A DNA stretch of 64,000 nt from Streptomyces avidinii (GTDB taxonomy: Bacteria; Actinomycetota; Actinomycetes; Streptomycetales; Streptomycetaceae), in assembly GCF_014650695.1 (NCBI RefSeq), contig NZ_BMVL01000003.1, forward strand, positions 1 through 64,000, in the 5' to 3' direction. The position numbers and the translations under genes are program-made. Positions 25,578 to 34,050 of the stretch are shown here, one piece after another (the first letter of the stretch is position 1; each line of letters begins with the position of its first letter). Below the pieces are notes generated by a model. That model made no database searches and was not told the DNA's origin. It saw only the letters and a list, made by a program, of their open reading frames with translations.

Positions 25578-28306
25578 CGCCCGACCTCGTCCAGCAGGAA
25601 GTCGGCCGGACCGCCCCGGTTCACCCGGTGGAGCACCCGCAGCACGCCCGCCGAGCCGGTCAGGTAGTCGGTGGAGCAGCGCAGCAGTCCGTCACCGGGG
25701 AGGGCCAGCAGGGGCGGCCGGTCGTCGGTGCGCGGCAGCCCGAAGCGTTCGGCGGGCTCGAAGAGGAAGACCCTCCGGACGAAGTCGAGCTGGCGCAGCG
25801 CCGTATCGCGGTACGACCGGTGGCCGGTGAACCGTGCCGCGTCCAGCAGCGCGTCGGCGACCCCGGCCATGCCGAAGGCGTACCCCGGCATCACCGAGTA
25901 CCGGACGTCCAGCCCGCGCAGGACGGTGCGGGCCGCGTCCAGGTCCCCGTAGCGCAGCAGCACCTTCAGCACGCCCGCGGAACCGACCTCGACGTACGGC
26001 TCCATGGTTCCCTCGTGCTCGAACATGACCGGGCCGCCGTCGTCGTCGATCGGCCGGGCGTGGGCCATCTCCCAGGCGAGGGCCTCCCGACCGAGCCGCA
26101 GGTACCGGGCCTCTCCCGTCACCTGGTGCATGCGCAGCAGGAACATCGCGACACCGGCCTGCCCGAAGCCCAGCCCGGTCAGCGGCCCCTTCGTGGAGAA
26201 TTCGTTCAGCCAGTGGGCGCGCCCGCCGTCGCGCTGCACCGTCTCGCACAGGGCCTGCGCGCACTCCTGCGCCGCGGCGAGGTCGCGGGGGTCGTGGCTG
26301 CGCAGGAAGAAGCGCAGGTTCGTCATGCCGACCCCGGAGAGGCCGTAGTAGAAGGTGTGGTCGCCCTTCTCCACCGCGCGCCGGTTGGCCTGCGCCAGCA
26401 GCTCCCGCGCCTGGATGCCGAGCCCGAGGGTGTCGGCCGCCCAGGCGATGCCGGACAGGCCGTTCATCAGGCCGTCCGGGTACCGGGCCGGATCGATGCC
26501 CGCCAGCTTGCGGCTCAGCCAGGCGCGCCATTCGGGCCGGACCGGGATACCGCTCGCATTCAGGGCCCACAGCACCCCGGTGGCCCCGAAGCCCAGGCTC
26601 AGCGGGTTGGTGACGTGGGCGAAGGGGTCCACGGGGAAGAGGGTGGCGCGGCCGGTGTCGGCGGTGGCCAGGACGAACGAGCCCACTGCCGCCTCCGCCT
26701 CCGCCAGGGCGAGGCGTTCCTCGACGACGGGGCGCTCGGGCGCGGTCTCGACCCGGTCGAGCAGGTCGGCCTCGTCCTCCAGGGCCTTCAGTACGCCGTC
26801 GAGGTCGATCCGGTCTCGGGCCAGGTCGGTGATCAGCTCGTGGACCCGCGCCGGCCAGCCGAGTCCCTCGGTGATGAAGATGCGGTACAGGTCGAGGACG
26901 TCCTCGCGCAGGTACGACATGGCGGCGATCGGGAAGACGAAGTACGCCATGGTGGAGGCGAGGGCGTACCGGTCGCCCTCCGGCCCGTACGCCTTGAAGC
27001 GGTTGCGGGAGAGGCTGAAGCCCGGGGTGTAGAGCTCGACCGGCTTCTCCAGCGCGGCTTCGGCCCCCTCGCCGGGGCTCCTGCCGCCGCTCCGCCCGCT
27101 CTCGCCGGCGGACCCGGCCAGCCGGCAGGCCTCCAGGTCGACGATGGTCACCTCGTGGGTGTCCGGGTCGATGAGCAGGTTCGCGGCGGTGAAGTCGGCC
27201 AGGATCACGCCGCGTTCGTGGGCCGCCCGGATCGCGTGCGCCAGCCCGCGGAAGACGGCGAGGAAGATCCGCAGGTACTCCCGCGACTGCTCGATGTCGA
27301 ACCCCGGTCGCGCGAGCGGATTGCGTTCGAGCAGCACGGAGCGCATGTCGGAGCTGTCGACGAACTCCTCGGCGATGTAGTGGTGTTCCCAGTGCCGGAA
27401 CCGCGCGATCGGCGCCGGGTACGCACCGACGTCGGCCAGCCGGTTCAGGAACATCCACTCGCGGCCCAGGATGTCGACGGCGTCGTGGTCCTGACGGGGG
27501 TTGACGTTGGTGTGCGGGCGGGCCTCCTTGAGCACCACCGGGCGGTCGTCGTCCTCGGTGTCCTCGGCCGTGTACACGCCGCCGCTGTTGGAGAACTGGA
27601 TCGCGCCGGTCACCCGGAAGCGGCCCCCGAGGAGGCCGTCGTCCCCCTCCTCCTCGCCGGCGGGCTGCCAGTCGTCGAACGGCCAGGGCACCCAGGAGGG
27701 CTGCGCATGGCCCGGGCGCCGGTCGTCGGGGACGGGTCCGTCCGGACCGAGGATCCGCGGCAGCCTGCGGCCGAGGACGTCGACGGCGTGGGTGTCGAGG
27801 AACTGGCCGTAGCGGAAGTAGAGGGCCTTGCTGTCCCGGTACCGCAGGTCCGACAGGACGTAGGCACCCTCGATGCCCTTCAGGAGCCGGGCCAGGTCGG
27901 CCAGGCACGTCCGGAACTCGTCGTCGTCGCGCGGGTAGACGGTGACGAGCTTGCCGCCGCTGCCCCGGGAGATGGCCTTGGAGTTGAGCATCTCGAAGAC
28001 ATTGAGGTCGAGAGCGATCTTGAAATCGATCTCGCGTTCCGTCAGGTGGCCGATCACCGAGGTGGCGACCTCGCGTACGTGGCGGTGGCTCGACGAGATG
28101 TGGATCTTCCAGCCCTGCGCCGGCAGGTTCTGGTTGTGCCGGTGGCTCCACCAGATGCCGCTGCGGACGAACCGGGCCCGCACCCGCTCGTCGAACGCGG
28201 CGAGGAAGTGGTCCGCGTTCGGTTCGTAGGAGACGTCGAGCGGGTCGAAGAACAGTGTGTCGTTCCACGCGAAGAGGAAGCGGTAGACCCAGCGTTCGTT
28301 GCGCAT
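25574..28306 (-). CDS. class III lanthionine synthetase (LanKC)
   Basis: A 910-residue trifunctional enzyme. Residues 1-200 are a phosphothreonine-lyase-like domain, 220-520 a Ser/Thr kinase-like domain (GAIQFSNSGGVYTAED, VVLKEARPH, ILADFTAANLLID, VTIVDLEA), and 560-910 a LanC-like cyclase. The cyclase lacks the zinc Cys/Cys/His set: it reads YYGLSGVGM and GYAFGMAGVAD where zinc enzymes have WCYG and CHG. That places it in class III rather than class IV. The ATG at 28306 (MRNERWVYRFLF) follows GAGG. The enzyme phosphorylates and eliminates Ser/Thr and forms lanthionine or labionin rings in the precursor encoded just upstream. Confidence 0.95.
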   Translation of the reverse strand: MRNERWVYRFLFAWNDTLFFDPLDVSYEPNADHFLAAFDERVRARFVRSGIWWSHRHNQNLPAQGWKIHISSSHRHVREVATSVIGHLTEREIDFKIALDLNVFEMLNSKAISRGSGGKLVTVYPRDDDEFRTCLADLARLLKGIEGAYVLSDLRYRDSKALYFRYGQFLDTHAVDVLGRRLPRILGPDGPVPDDRRPGHAQPSWVPWPFDDWQPAGEEEGDDGLLGGRFRVTGAIQFSNSGGVYTAEDTEDDDRPVVLKEARPHTNVNPRQDHDAVDILGREWMFLNRLADVGAYPAPIARFRHWEHHYIAEEFVDSSDMRSVLLERNPLARPGFDIEQSREYLRIFLAVFRGLAHAIRAAHERGVILADFTAANLLIDPDTHEVTIVDLEACRLAGSAGESGRSGGRSPGEGAEAALEKPVELYTPGFSLSRNRFKAYGPEGDRYALASTMAYFVFPIAAMSYLREDVLDLYRIFITEGLGWPARVHELITDLARDRIDLDGVLKALEDEADLLDRVETAPERPVVEERLALAEAEAAVGSFVLATADTGRATLFPVDPFAHVTNPLSLGFGATGVLWALNASGIPVRPEWRAWLSRKLAGIDPARYPDGLMNGLSGIAWAADTLGLGIQARELLAQANRRAVEKGDHTFYYGLSGVGMTNLRFFLRSHDPRDLAAAQECAQALCETVQRDGGRAHWLNEFSTKGPLTGLGFGQAGVAMFLLRMHQVTGEARYLRLGREALAWEMAHARPIDDDGGPVMFEHEGTMEPYVEVGSAGVLKVLLRYGDLDAARTVLRGLDVRYSVMPGYAFGMAGVADALLDAARFTGHRSYRDTALRQLDFVRRVFLFEPAERFGLPRTDDRPPLLALPGDGLLRCSTDYLTGSAGVLRVLHRVNRGGPADFLLDEVGR

Positions 28307-28417
28307 GTCAGCCTCTGTGATCGTCCGGGGGCCGCCGGCAGCAGCGGCTGCGGCAGCGGCCGTCGGGAACGGTGGGTCCGTGCGGGGGCGCGCCGAGCCC
28401 ACGCACGGACCGCCGGG

Positions 28418-28543
28418 TCAGTTCGGGTCGTGCGGCTGGTGCGGGGACTTGCAGCAGTCGCTGCTGCTGCTCGTCAGGCTGACGGTGGCGGCGGCACTCT
28501 GCGTGGTGCGGGCCTCCATGTTCTGGAGCTTGAGGACGCTCAT
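28418..28543 (-). CDS. class III lanthipeptide precursor (SapB/AmfS-like leader)
   Basis: A 41-residue peptide. The leader MSVLKLQNMEA has the LxLQxME element recognised by class III synthetases and shared with AmfS and RamS. The C-terminal core contains TVSLTSSSSDCCKSPHQ (from residue 20). The arrangement Ser22-x2-Ser25-x4-Cys30 and Ser25-x2-Ser28-x2-Cys31 gives two overlapping labionin-type motifs, with two adjacent Cys residues. A near-perfect ribosome-binding site AGGAGGTGAT precedes the ATG. It lies 111 bases before lanKC in the same direction. The exact leader/core cut is not visible. Confidence 0.9.
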   Translation of the reverse strand: MSVLKLQNMEARTTQSAAATVSLTSSSSDCCKSPHQPHDPN

Positions 28544-28798
28544 CCGGATCACCTCCTCGAAGGTCGAGTGCGCGGGTCGCGCGCTGTTGTCGATTCCTTG
28601 CCGGCCGATCGGCAGTTCCGACTCAACGCCATCCGCTCCACCCGCACATGGGCGGTGGCCCCGCATAATCTCCGCCCGCGCCCCCCACCGGAGGGCCGTC
28701 CCGCACCGGGCACAATGGTGGTGGTCCGCACGCTCCGGCCGGCGGCCGCGGTGTGGTAGCGACGGGCGTTGTCAGACCGGGTGGCTAGCCTCGGCGGT

Positions 28799-31147
28799 AT
28801 GTCTGAGACCTCCGCGGGTGCGCCCGACGACGTGAACGCCCCGCTGCCCGACCAGCGGTGGACGGTGCAGTGGGCCGACGGGCCCGTGCCGGACCACCGG
28901 CGGCTGCGCTCCCTGGGCGGCCACACCGGTCCGGTCCGGTCGGTGGCCACGGCGATCGTCGACGGCAGACCGGTCGTGGTCTCGGGCAGCCGGGACAACA
29001 CGGTGCGCGTCTGGGACCTGGCGACGGGCGAGCAGCTCCACGATCCGGTGACCGGCCGCACCGACCCGGTGTCCTCGGTGACGGCCGAGGTCCTGTCCGT
29101 GGCCACGGCGGAGGCCGACGGGAGGCCGGTGGCGCTCACCCTGCACGGCGACGACTCGGTCCTCGTGTGGGACCTCGCCACGGGCCGTGCGGCAGGGGAA
29201 TTCGTCAGGCTGGTGGAGAGCACCGTCCTGGACGGGCGCCGGGTACTGCTCACCCTCGGGGCCGACGGGACCCTGGGTGCGTGGGACCTGCTCACGGGCG
29301 GCCGCGTCGGCGCCTTCCCGTCGGCGGCCGGCCTCGCGGTGCTGGAGGGCCGCCGTGTCGTCCTCACGGTCGACGACATCGACGTGGACCGGAAGGTACG
29401 GGTGTGGGACCTGGGCACCGGCGAGCAGCTGGCCCGGTCGCTGACGGTGGAGCGGACCGTCACCCTCGACGGGCGGGTGCTCGCCGCCACCGCCGGGGAG
29501 GCAGGGGAGGAGCGCCGGCTGTGGGACCTGGCCACGGGAGAGCCGGCCCCGACCCCCTCGGCCGCCGCGGCCCTGTCCGACGGGACGGAGGTCCCCGGAG
29601 TGACCACCGTGACGGTGGTGCACGGACGCGTCGTCGCCGTCGGGTCGGATGTCGAGGAGCCCGGGTTCATCGGCCCGCTGGCGCTGGCCCGCCAGAACGG
29701 CGCTCTGGTACGGCACCGGGCCCGGGAGACCGCGCTGCTGGACGGACGTACGGTCGCCCTCACCACCGACTCGGCCGCGGGCGGGACCCTGCGCATCTGG
29801 GACCTGACGGACGACCGGCAGCGCGTGAACGGCATGCGCGTGATGCGGAGCACCGGTGCGGGCGAGGCGGTCCCCGCCTTCCCGCCCGGTCAGGAGCAGG
29901 CCGCAGACCTGTGGCACCGCGTCTCCGGCCGAGGGACCGGCAACGGCAACGGCAACGTCAATGTCAGCGTCAACGGTCCCGTCGGCGGCGGCAGCGGCGA
30001 TCGGATCGCCCTCACCGTGGAGCAGGACGGCACGGTGGCGGTACGGGACCGCGCCACCGGGAAGCCCGTCGGCCCGCCCCTGACCGGCCACACCGGCACG
30101 GTCCACGACGTGGCCACCACGGTGCTGGACGGCAGGCCGGTGGCCGTCACCGCGGGCGCCGACCACACGCTCCGGACCTGGGACCTCACCCATGTCCACG
30201 GCGACGGCCCGCCCCGCACCGGGCACACCGGAACGGTCTGCGCGATCACCACGGCCGTCCTCGACGGGAGTCCGGTGGCCGTCACAGCAGGCGCCGACCG
30301 CGCCGTGCGGGTCTGGGACCTGGCCACCGGGCAGCAGGTCACGGCCCCCGTGACGGGCCTGGAGGGCCAGGTGACCGCCATGGTCACGACGGTGGTCGAC
30401 GGGCGGCTGCTGGTCGCCACCGCAGGTTCCGGCGACGCGCTGCACCTGCTGGATCCGGTGGGCGGGGGACACCCGCACGAGACAGTCACCACCCATCACG
30501 GCCGGGTGCTGGCCCTGGCCACCGCGGTCCTGGCCGGCCGGCCGGTCCTCGTCACCGCGGGTGCCGACCGCACCGTCGGCGTCTGGGACCCCGCCACTCG
30601 CCGGGCGGTCGGCGAGCCGCTCACCGGCCACTCCAGCCGGGTGACCGCCGTCGCGACCGCGGAGCTGGCGGGGCGGCCCGTCGCGGTCACCGGCAGCTGG
30701 GACAAGACCGTACGGGTGTGGGACCTCGGCACCGGCCGGCAGATCGGTGAACCCCTGACCGGCCACACCGACTGGGTGACCTCGGTGGCCACCGTGCTGG
30801 TGGACGGGCGGCCCGCCGCGGTCAGCCGGAGCCGGGACAAGACGGTGTGCCTGTGGGACCTGGCGGCCATGCGGCAGATCGGCGGGGTGCGGACCGGTCA
30901 CGCGGATCCGAACGGGCCGATGGCCGTCACCGGCGGGGGCGCCGGGGCCGCCGGTGACGCCCGGCGGCCCGTGGTGGCCATCGGTCAGGGACAGACCGTG
31001 CGGAGCTGGGACCTGGTCACGGGGAGCGAAGCCGGGAACGAGTACGTGCTGCCGCTCGCCGTGGGTGCGCTGGCGGCCGCCCCGGGCGGCCGGCTCATGG
31101 CCGGCTTCGGCCCGGAGGTGGCGCTGCTGCGTCCGGCGGCAGGTTGA
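28799..31147 (+). CDS. WD40-repeat protein
   Basis: A 782-residue protein made almost wholly of WD40 repeats: about a dozen units with the pattern GHTGxVxxVATAxxxGRPVxV, xxxDxTVRVWDLATG. It has no enzymatic domain, signal peptide or membrane helix, so it is probably a cytoplasmic beta-propeller scaffold. Some central repeats are degenerate, and an Asn/Gly/Val-rich insert (GNGNGNVNVSVNGPVGG) interrupts the array. The ATG at 28799 has no ribosome-binding site, but TAGCCT lies about 7 bases upstream, so the message may be leaderless. Standing beside a secreted aerolysin-like protein, its partner is unknown. Confidence 0.85.
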   Translation: MSETSAGAPDDVNAPLPDQRWTVQWADGPVPDHRRLRSLGGHTGPVRSVATAIVDGRPVVVSGSRDNTVRVWDLATGEQLHDPVTGRTDPVSSVTAEVLSVATAEADGRPVALTLHGDDSVLVWDLATGRAAGEFVRLVESTVLDGRRVLLTLGADGTLGAWDLLTGGRVGAFPSAAGLAVLEGRRVVLTVDDIDVDRKVRVWDLGTGEQLARSLTVERTVTLDGRVLAATAGEAGEERRLWDLATGEPAPTPSAAAALSDGTEVPGVTTVTVVHGRVVAVGSDVEEPGFIGPLALARQNGALVRHRARETALLDGRTVALTTDSAAGGTLRIWDLTDDRQRVNGMRVMRSTGAGEAVPAFPPGQEQAADLWHRVSGRGTGNGNGNVNVSVNGPVGGGSGDRIALTVEQDGTVAVRDRATGKPVGPPLTGHTGTVHDVATTVLDGRPVAVTAGADHTLRTWDLTHVHGDGPPRTGHTGTVCAITTAVLDGSPVAVTAGADRAVRVWDLATGQQVTAPVTGLEGQVTAMVTTVVDGRLLVATAGSGDALHLLDPVGGGHPHETVTTHHGRVLALATAVLAGRPVLVTAGADRTVGVWDPATRRAVGEPLTGHSSRVTAVATAELAGRPVAVTGSWDKTVRVWDLGTGRQIGEPLTGHTDWVTSVATVLVDGRPAAVSRSRDKTVCLWDLAAMRQIGGVRTGHADPNGPMAVTGGGAGAAGDARRPVVAIGQGQTVRSWDLVTGSEAGNEYVLPLAVGALAAAPGGRLMAGFGPEVALLRPAAG

Positions 31148-31289
31148 CTCAATCGGACCGTACCCCTCCGGTCGGTCGGGAGAATCTCAGGAGCAACAGG
31201 CGGTGATCCAACGCGCGGCGGGCGGCGAGTGAATTCGCGCCCGTCGTACGGCGGTTCACCGATCCCCCCAGCACGTGAGAGGTTCCACG

Positions 31290-31964
31290 ATGACCACACA
31301 CCGCGTCAGGCGCCATGCGGCCCGCGCGTTGACCATGACGGTGGCGGCCTGCGCCGTCGCGGCGGCGACCGCCCTTCCGGCGTCCGCCTCCGACCAGCCG
31401 ACACGACAGCTGCTCATGGCCGACTGCGCCTCGGGCGAAGGCAAGTGCACGTTCAACTCGCCCCGGCTCGGGGAGGCGTACCTGGGTGAGCTCCGCCAGG
31501 TGTCGAACTCGCTGTTCAACTGCAGCACGTCCGACTCCACCCAGTCGATGACGTGGGACGACACGGTGGGCTCCACCGACTCCCTGGGAGTCTCCGTCAC
31601 GGCGGGAGGCAAGATAGCGGGCATCGTCGACCTGAGCGTAACGGCGAGTTACAGCCACAGTTGGTCGAGCAGTCACTCCGAGAGCAGCTCGCTCAATATG
31701 ACGGTGAAGCCGGGCGAGGTGGGCTGGATCTCGCGCGCCCAGGTGATGCAGCGGGTCTCCGGCACCTGGCAGACCCACTACGACAGCCCCAAGTGGGGTC
31801 ACTACTACTGGTTCTTCCAGGACACGATCACCAGCCCGGCCAAGAACGGCACGGACGGCAAGAGCAACGCGGTGGTGGTGAAGACCCGCAAGATGACCGC
31901 CGCGGAGAAGCGATCCTGCACCGCCGCGGCCCACCAGGGCCGCACCTTCGTCCAACCCCGCTGA
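31290..31964 (+). CDS. secreted protein with aerolysin-like beta-hairpin region
   Basis: A 224-residue exported protein. The signal peptide ends near ALPASAS. After a short Cys-containing N-terminal part (DCASGEGKC, NCSTSDS), residues 95-150 carry long runs of alternating Ser/Thr with hydrophobics (GVSVTAGGKIAGIVDLSVTA, SYSHSWSSSHSESSSLNMTV) followed by GEVGWISRAQVMQRVSGTW. This pattern is typical of the membrane-inserting strands and flanking region of aerolysin/ETX/MTX2-like pore-forming proteins. The assignment rests on pattern only. GAGAGG supports the ATG at 31290. Alternatives are an unrelated secreted beta-protein. Confidence 0.6.
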   Translation: MTTHRVRRHAARALTMTVAACAVAAATALPASASDQPTRQLLMADCASGEGKCTFNSPRLGEAYLGELRQVSNSLFNCSTSDSTQSMTWDDTVGSTDSLGVSVTAGGKIAGIVDLSVTASYSHSWSSSHSESSSLNMTVKPGEVGWISRAQVMQRVSGTWQTHYDSPKWGHYYWFFQDTITSPAKNGTDGKSNAVVVKTRKMTAAEKRSCTAAAHQGRTFVQPR

Positions 31965-32081
31965 CCCACCCGCCCCCGCCCCCGCCCCCGCCCGCGCCCC
32001 TGCCCGTACCCAGGGCCGGGGCCGGTTCGGGGGCGGACCGGCGGGCCCGGCGGCCGGGGCTTCGCCGCCCTGCTCGCCCAG

Positions 32082-32306
32082 GTCCCGCTGCTCCGCTGCG
32101 AGGCGCTGTCGAAGCCGGCGCTCACCACGACCCGCGAGCCGGTGGCCCTGTACCGCAGGCCCGCCCGCGCGAACCCTCCCACCGCGCGCCGCTCGGCAGC
32201 GCCCTCATCCCGCTCGGCGTGGTGCTGTCCCGGCCGGGACCGCGCGCCGAGGCCCTGAAGGTGACCGAGGAGTCCGTCGCGCTGCTGCGCCCGGCGGCAC
32301 CGGCGC
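32082..32306 (+). pseudogene. decayed TPR-protein gene fragment
   Basis: Two frames carry recognisable pieces of the Streptomyces TPR repeat (LGVxLSxLGRxAEALxVTEEAVxLYRRLA). The first frame reads EALSKPALTTTREPVALYRR. The second reads GSALIPLGVVLSRPGPRAEA followed by LKVTEESVALLRPA. The frame changes around 32175-32190. No start codon, ribosome-binding site or complete repeat array is present, so this is a remnant of a larger regulator of the AfsR/NB-ARC-TPR kind. Confidence 0.5.
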
Positions 32307-32677
32307 CACCGCCGGCAGCCGTCGGCCTCCTGAATGGTCGCGGCCGAGATCCCCCGGCTGTACGCCCCGGGCCTCGCGCAGGCCCGCGCCCCGGAGGCCC
32401 GGTCCCGGAGGCTCGCGCCCTGGAGGGCCGGCTGCGCTGATGACGCCGCCGGGCGCTTTTAGTCGGTGTTTATGAGCGTGTCAAGCCCCGAGATTCCGGA
32501 ACATGACCCGGATGTGGCCCCCGGGGCTTACTTGTGGTGCGGGCCTCACCGGAAACAAAACGAGGCAGACGGAAGAGACCGAAATCCTCCCCGAGGATCA
32601 CTTCTCTCCTTCATATCCGCACCGCCCCGGAAATCCGGGACGGTCACATATCCCCCTTCATTCGGTAGGAGAAAGTC
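32307..32677. other. non-coding stretch before the glycine-rich genes
   Basis: No supported gene. It ends in the ribosome-binding site of the glycine-rich gene and contains an AT-richer segment around 32457-32485, likely the promoter area, plus an imperfect inverted repeat (AAGCCCC at 32494 and GGGGCTT at 32523) separated by about 25 bases. Confidence 0.4.
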
Positions 32678-33280
32678 ATGAACCGCAAGATGCACACCAA
32701 CAGCACTGTCCGTCCGACCCGTCGCGGCTTCCGCATTGCGACCCTGGCCGCCGCGGCTGCTGTCGTCACCGGTGGTGTCCTGCTCCCGGCGTCCATGGCC
32801 TCCGCGGCCCCCGTGGCCTCCCACGTGGCAACGGTCCTCCCGAACGCCGGAGGCGCCGGAGGTGACGGTGGCAAGGGCGGTACCGGCGGGCTCGTCGGTG
32901 GCGCCGGTGGCGCAGGTGGCTCCGGTGGCGGCAGCGTCACGGGCACCGGCGGCAAGGGCGGTAACGGCGGTACCGGTGGGGACGGCTTCCTGCTCGGCGG
33001 CGCCGGTGGCGGCGGCGGCGGTGGCGGCGAGGGCCGCATCGGTGGAGCCGGTGGTAACGGCGGCAACGGCGGCTTCGGCGTCCTCCAGGGCGGCAACGCC
33101 GGTGGCGGCGGCGGGGGCGGCGACGGCTTCCTCAAGGGCGGTAAGGGCGGTAACGGCGGTAACGGCGGCTTCGGCATCTTCAACGGCGGCAACGGTGGCA
33201 AGGCCGGAGACGGCGGCCTCGGTGGCCTGATCGGTGGCCTGGGCGGCAACGGTGGCGCCGGTGGCGGAAGCATCTTCTAA
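32678..33280 (+). CDS. secreted glycine-rich repeat protein (no cysteine)
   Basis: A 200-residue exported protein. A long basic signal sequence (FRIATLAAAAAVVTGGVLLP, then MASAAP) precedes a mature chain that is mostly GGxGG repeats. Two approximate copies of KGGNGGNGGFG(I/V)xxGGN occur with DGFLxGG units between them. There is no Cys, aromatic residues are few, and there is no known domain. The composition resembles mycobacterial PE_PGRS tails but without a PE domain. AGGAGAAA supports the ATG. The gene is followed by two more small secreted glycine-rich genes, each in its own transcription unit. Function unknown; a surface or matrix component is plausible. Confidence 0.85.
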   Translation: MNRKMHTNSTVRPTRRGFRIATLAAAAAVVTGGVLLPASMASAAPVASHVATVLPNAGGAGGDGGKGGTGGLVGGAGGAGGSGGGSVTGTGGKGGNGGTGGDGFLLGGAGGGGGGGGEGRIGGAGGNGGNGGFGVLQGGNAGGGGGGGDGFLKGGKGGNGGNGGFGIFNGGNGGKAGDGGLGGLIGGLGGNGGAGGGSIF

Positions 33281-33281
33281 A

Positions 33282-33317
33282 CCGCACACACCGCACACAC
33301 CGCACACACCGCACACA
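33282..33317. repeat. four tandem 9-bp repeats
   Basis: CCGCACACA occurs four times head to tail immediately after the stop of the glycine-rich gene, and a partial fifth unit (CCGCA) follows. It lies upstream of the terminator hairpin. Confidence 0.9.
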
Positions 33318-33336
33318 CCGCAGTACCCGGCTCAAC

Positions 33337-33362
33337 GGGTGGAGGCCTTCGGGCCTCCACCC
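33337..33362 (+). terminator. hairpin with TTCG tetraloop
   Basis: An 11-base-pair perfect stem (GGGTGGAGGCC with GGCCTCCACCC) closed by the very stable TTCG tetraloop. It separates the first glycine-rich gene from the second. Confidence 0.8.
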
Positions 33363-33431
33363 TCCCCACCCCCCCCTCTCACCCTGTCTGATCCCCCCAC
33401 CTCGGTATTTGCGGAAACGGAGAACCACGCC

Positions 33432-33914
33432 ATGTTCACGAAGTCCTGGCAGCGTCCGATCATCCTGGTCACGGCCTCTCTGGCCCTCGTCACCGGTACG
33501 GCGTGCGCCGCGCAGGCGTCGCAGCAGTCCCACACCCCCACCGGCCTCAGCGCCTCGGCCCCGGCCGACCAGCCCGAGCACTGCATCGGTTTCGGCGCCG
33601 GCGGCAAGGGCGGCAAGGGCGGCGAGGGCGGCAAGGGCGGCCGGGGCGGCGAGCCCGGTCAGCCGGGTGAGCCCGGCCAGCCCGGCGGAGTGGGCTGCCT
33701 CAAGTTCGAGGACCTGCCCGACAAGTCGAAGGCGGACCTGACCGTGGTGGACAAGGTGCGCATCGCACTCATCGTGCTGGCGGCCGACGAGCCGGACGAG
33801 ATGACGAAGAAGATCGCCGACAAGTACAAGATCTCGGACAAGCAGATCGACACCTGGAAGAAGTACTACGTCGAGGGCGACTGGTTCGCGCTCATGGCGG
33901 ACAGCCGCCCCTGA
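33432..33914 (+). CDS. secreted collagen-like glycine-rich protein with C-terminal helical domain
   Basis: A 160-residue exported protein. After a signal peptide (IILVTASLALVTGTACAAQA) comes a G-x-y stretch, GKGGKGGEGGKGGRGG then EPGQPGEPGQPGG, resembling collagen-like repeats. The last 60 residues differ: charged and helical, with an apparent helix-turn-helix pattern (TKKIADKYKISDKQIDTWKK, YYVEGDWFALM) of the type seen in transposase-like DNA-binding domains. Two Cys (EHCIGFG and GCLKFED) bracket the repeat and could form a disulfide. GGAGAA supports the ATG at 33432. Function unknown. Confidence 0.82.
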   Translation: MFTKSWQRPIILVTASLALVTGTACAAQASQQSHTPTGLSASAPADQPEHCIGFGAGGKGGKGGEGGKGGRGGEPGQPGEPGQPGGVGCLKFEDLPDKSKADLTVVDKVRIALIVLAADEPDEMTKKIADKYKISDKQIDTWKKYYVEGDWFALMADSRP

Positions 33915-33937
33915 CGAAGAACGCAGGCGCACCGCCG

Positions 33938-33970
33938 CGGCGCCCCGGCCTGCAGAAGGCCGGGGCGCCG
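33938..33970 (+). terminator. 13-bp perfect hairpin terminator
   Basis: CGGCGCCCCGGCC pairs perfectly with GGCCGGGGCGCCG around a 7-base loop, 24 bases after the stop of the collagen-like gene. Confidence 0.8.
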
Positions 33971-34050
33971 ACGAATCTCGGGGAACAGCCGGCCGGACAG
34001 GGATCGGGCCACTCGATACGGAAAGCAATTCTTAGGCAAGGGAGAATCTC

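Noticed and set aside
25574..28306. Class IV (LanL) assignment of the lanthionine synthetase
   Set aside because: The cyclase lacks all zinc-ligand motifs, so class III fits.
31805..32182. Minus-strand 125-codon frame with a hydrophobic end
   Set aside because: It is antisense to the secreted protein and the TPR relic, has no ribosome-binding site, and much of it is a GR repeat from a CCCCCG tract.
32678..33280. PE_PGRS protein
   Set aside because: The glycine-rich pattern is similar, but there is no PE domain; a Sec signal peptide is present instead.
33282..33317. Tandem repeats considered as a CRISPR array
   Set aside because: Units are only 9 bases, directly adjacent, with no spacers and no cas genes nearby.
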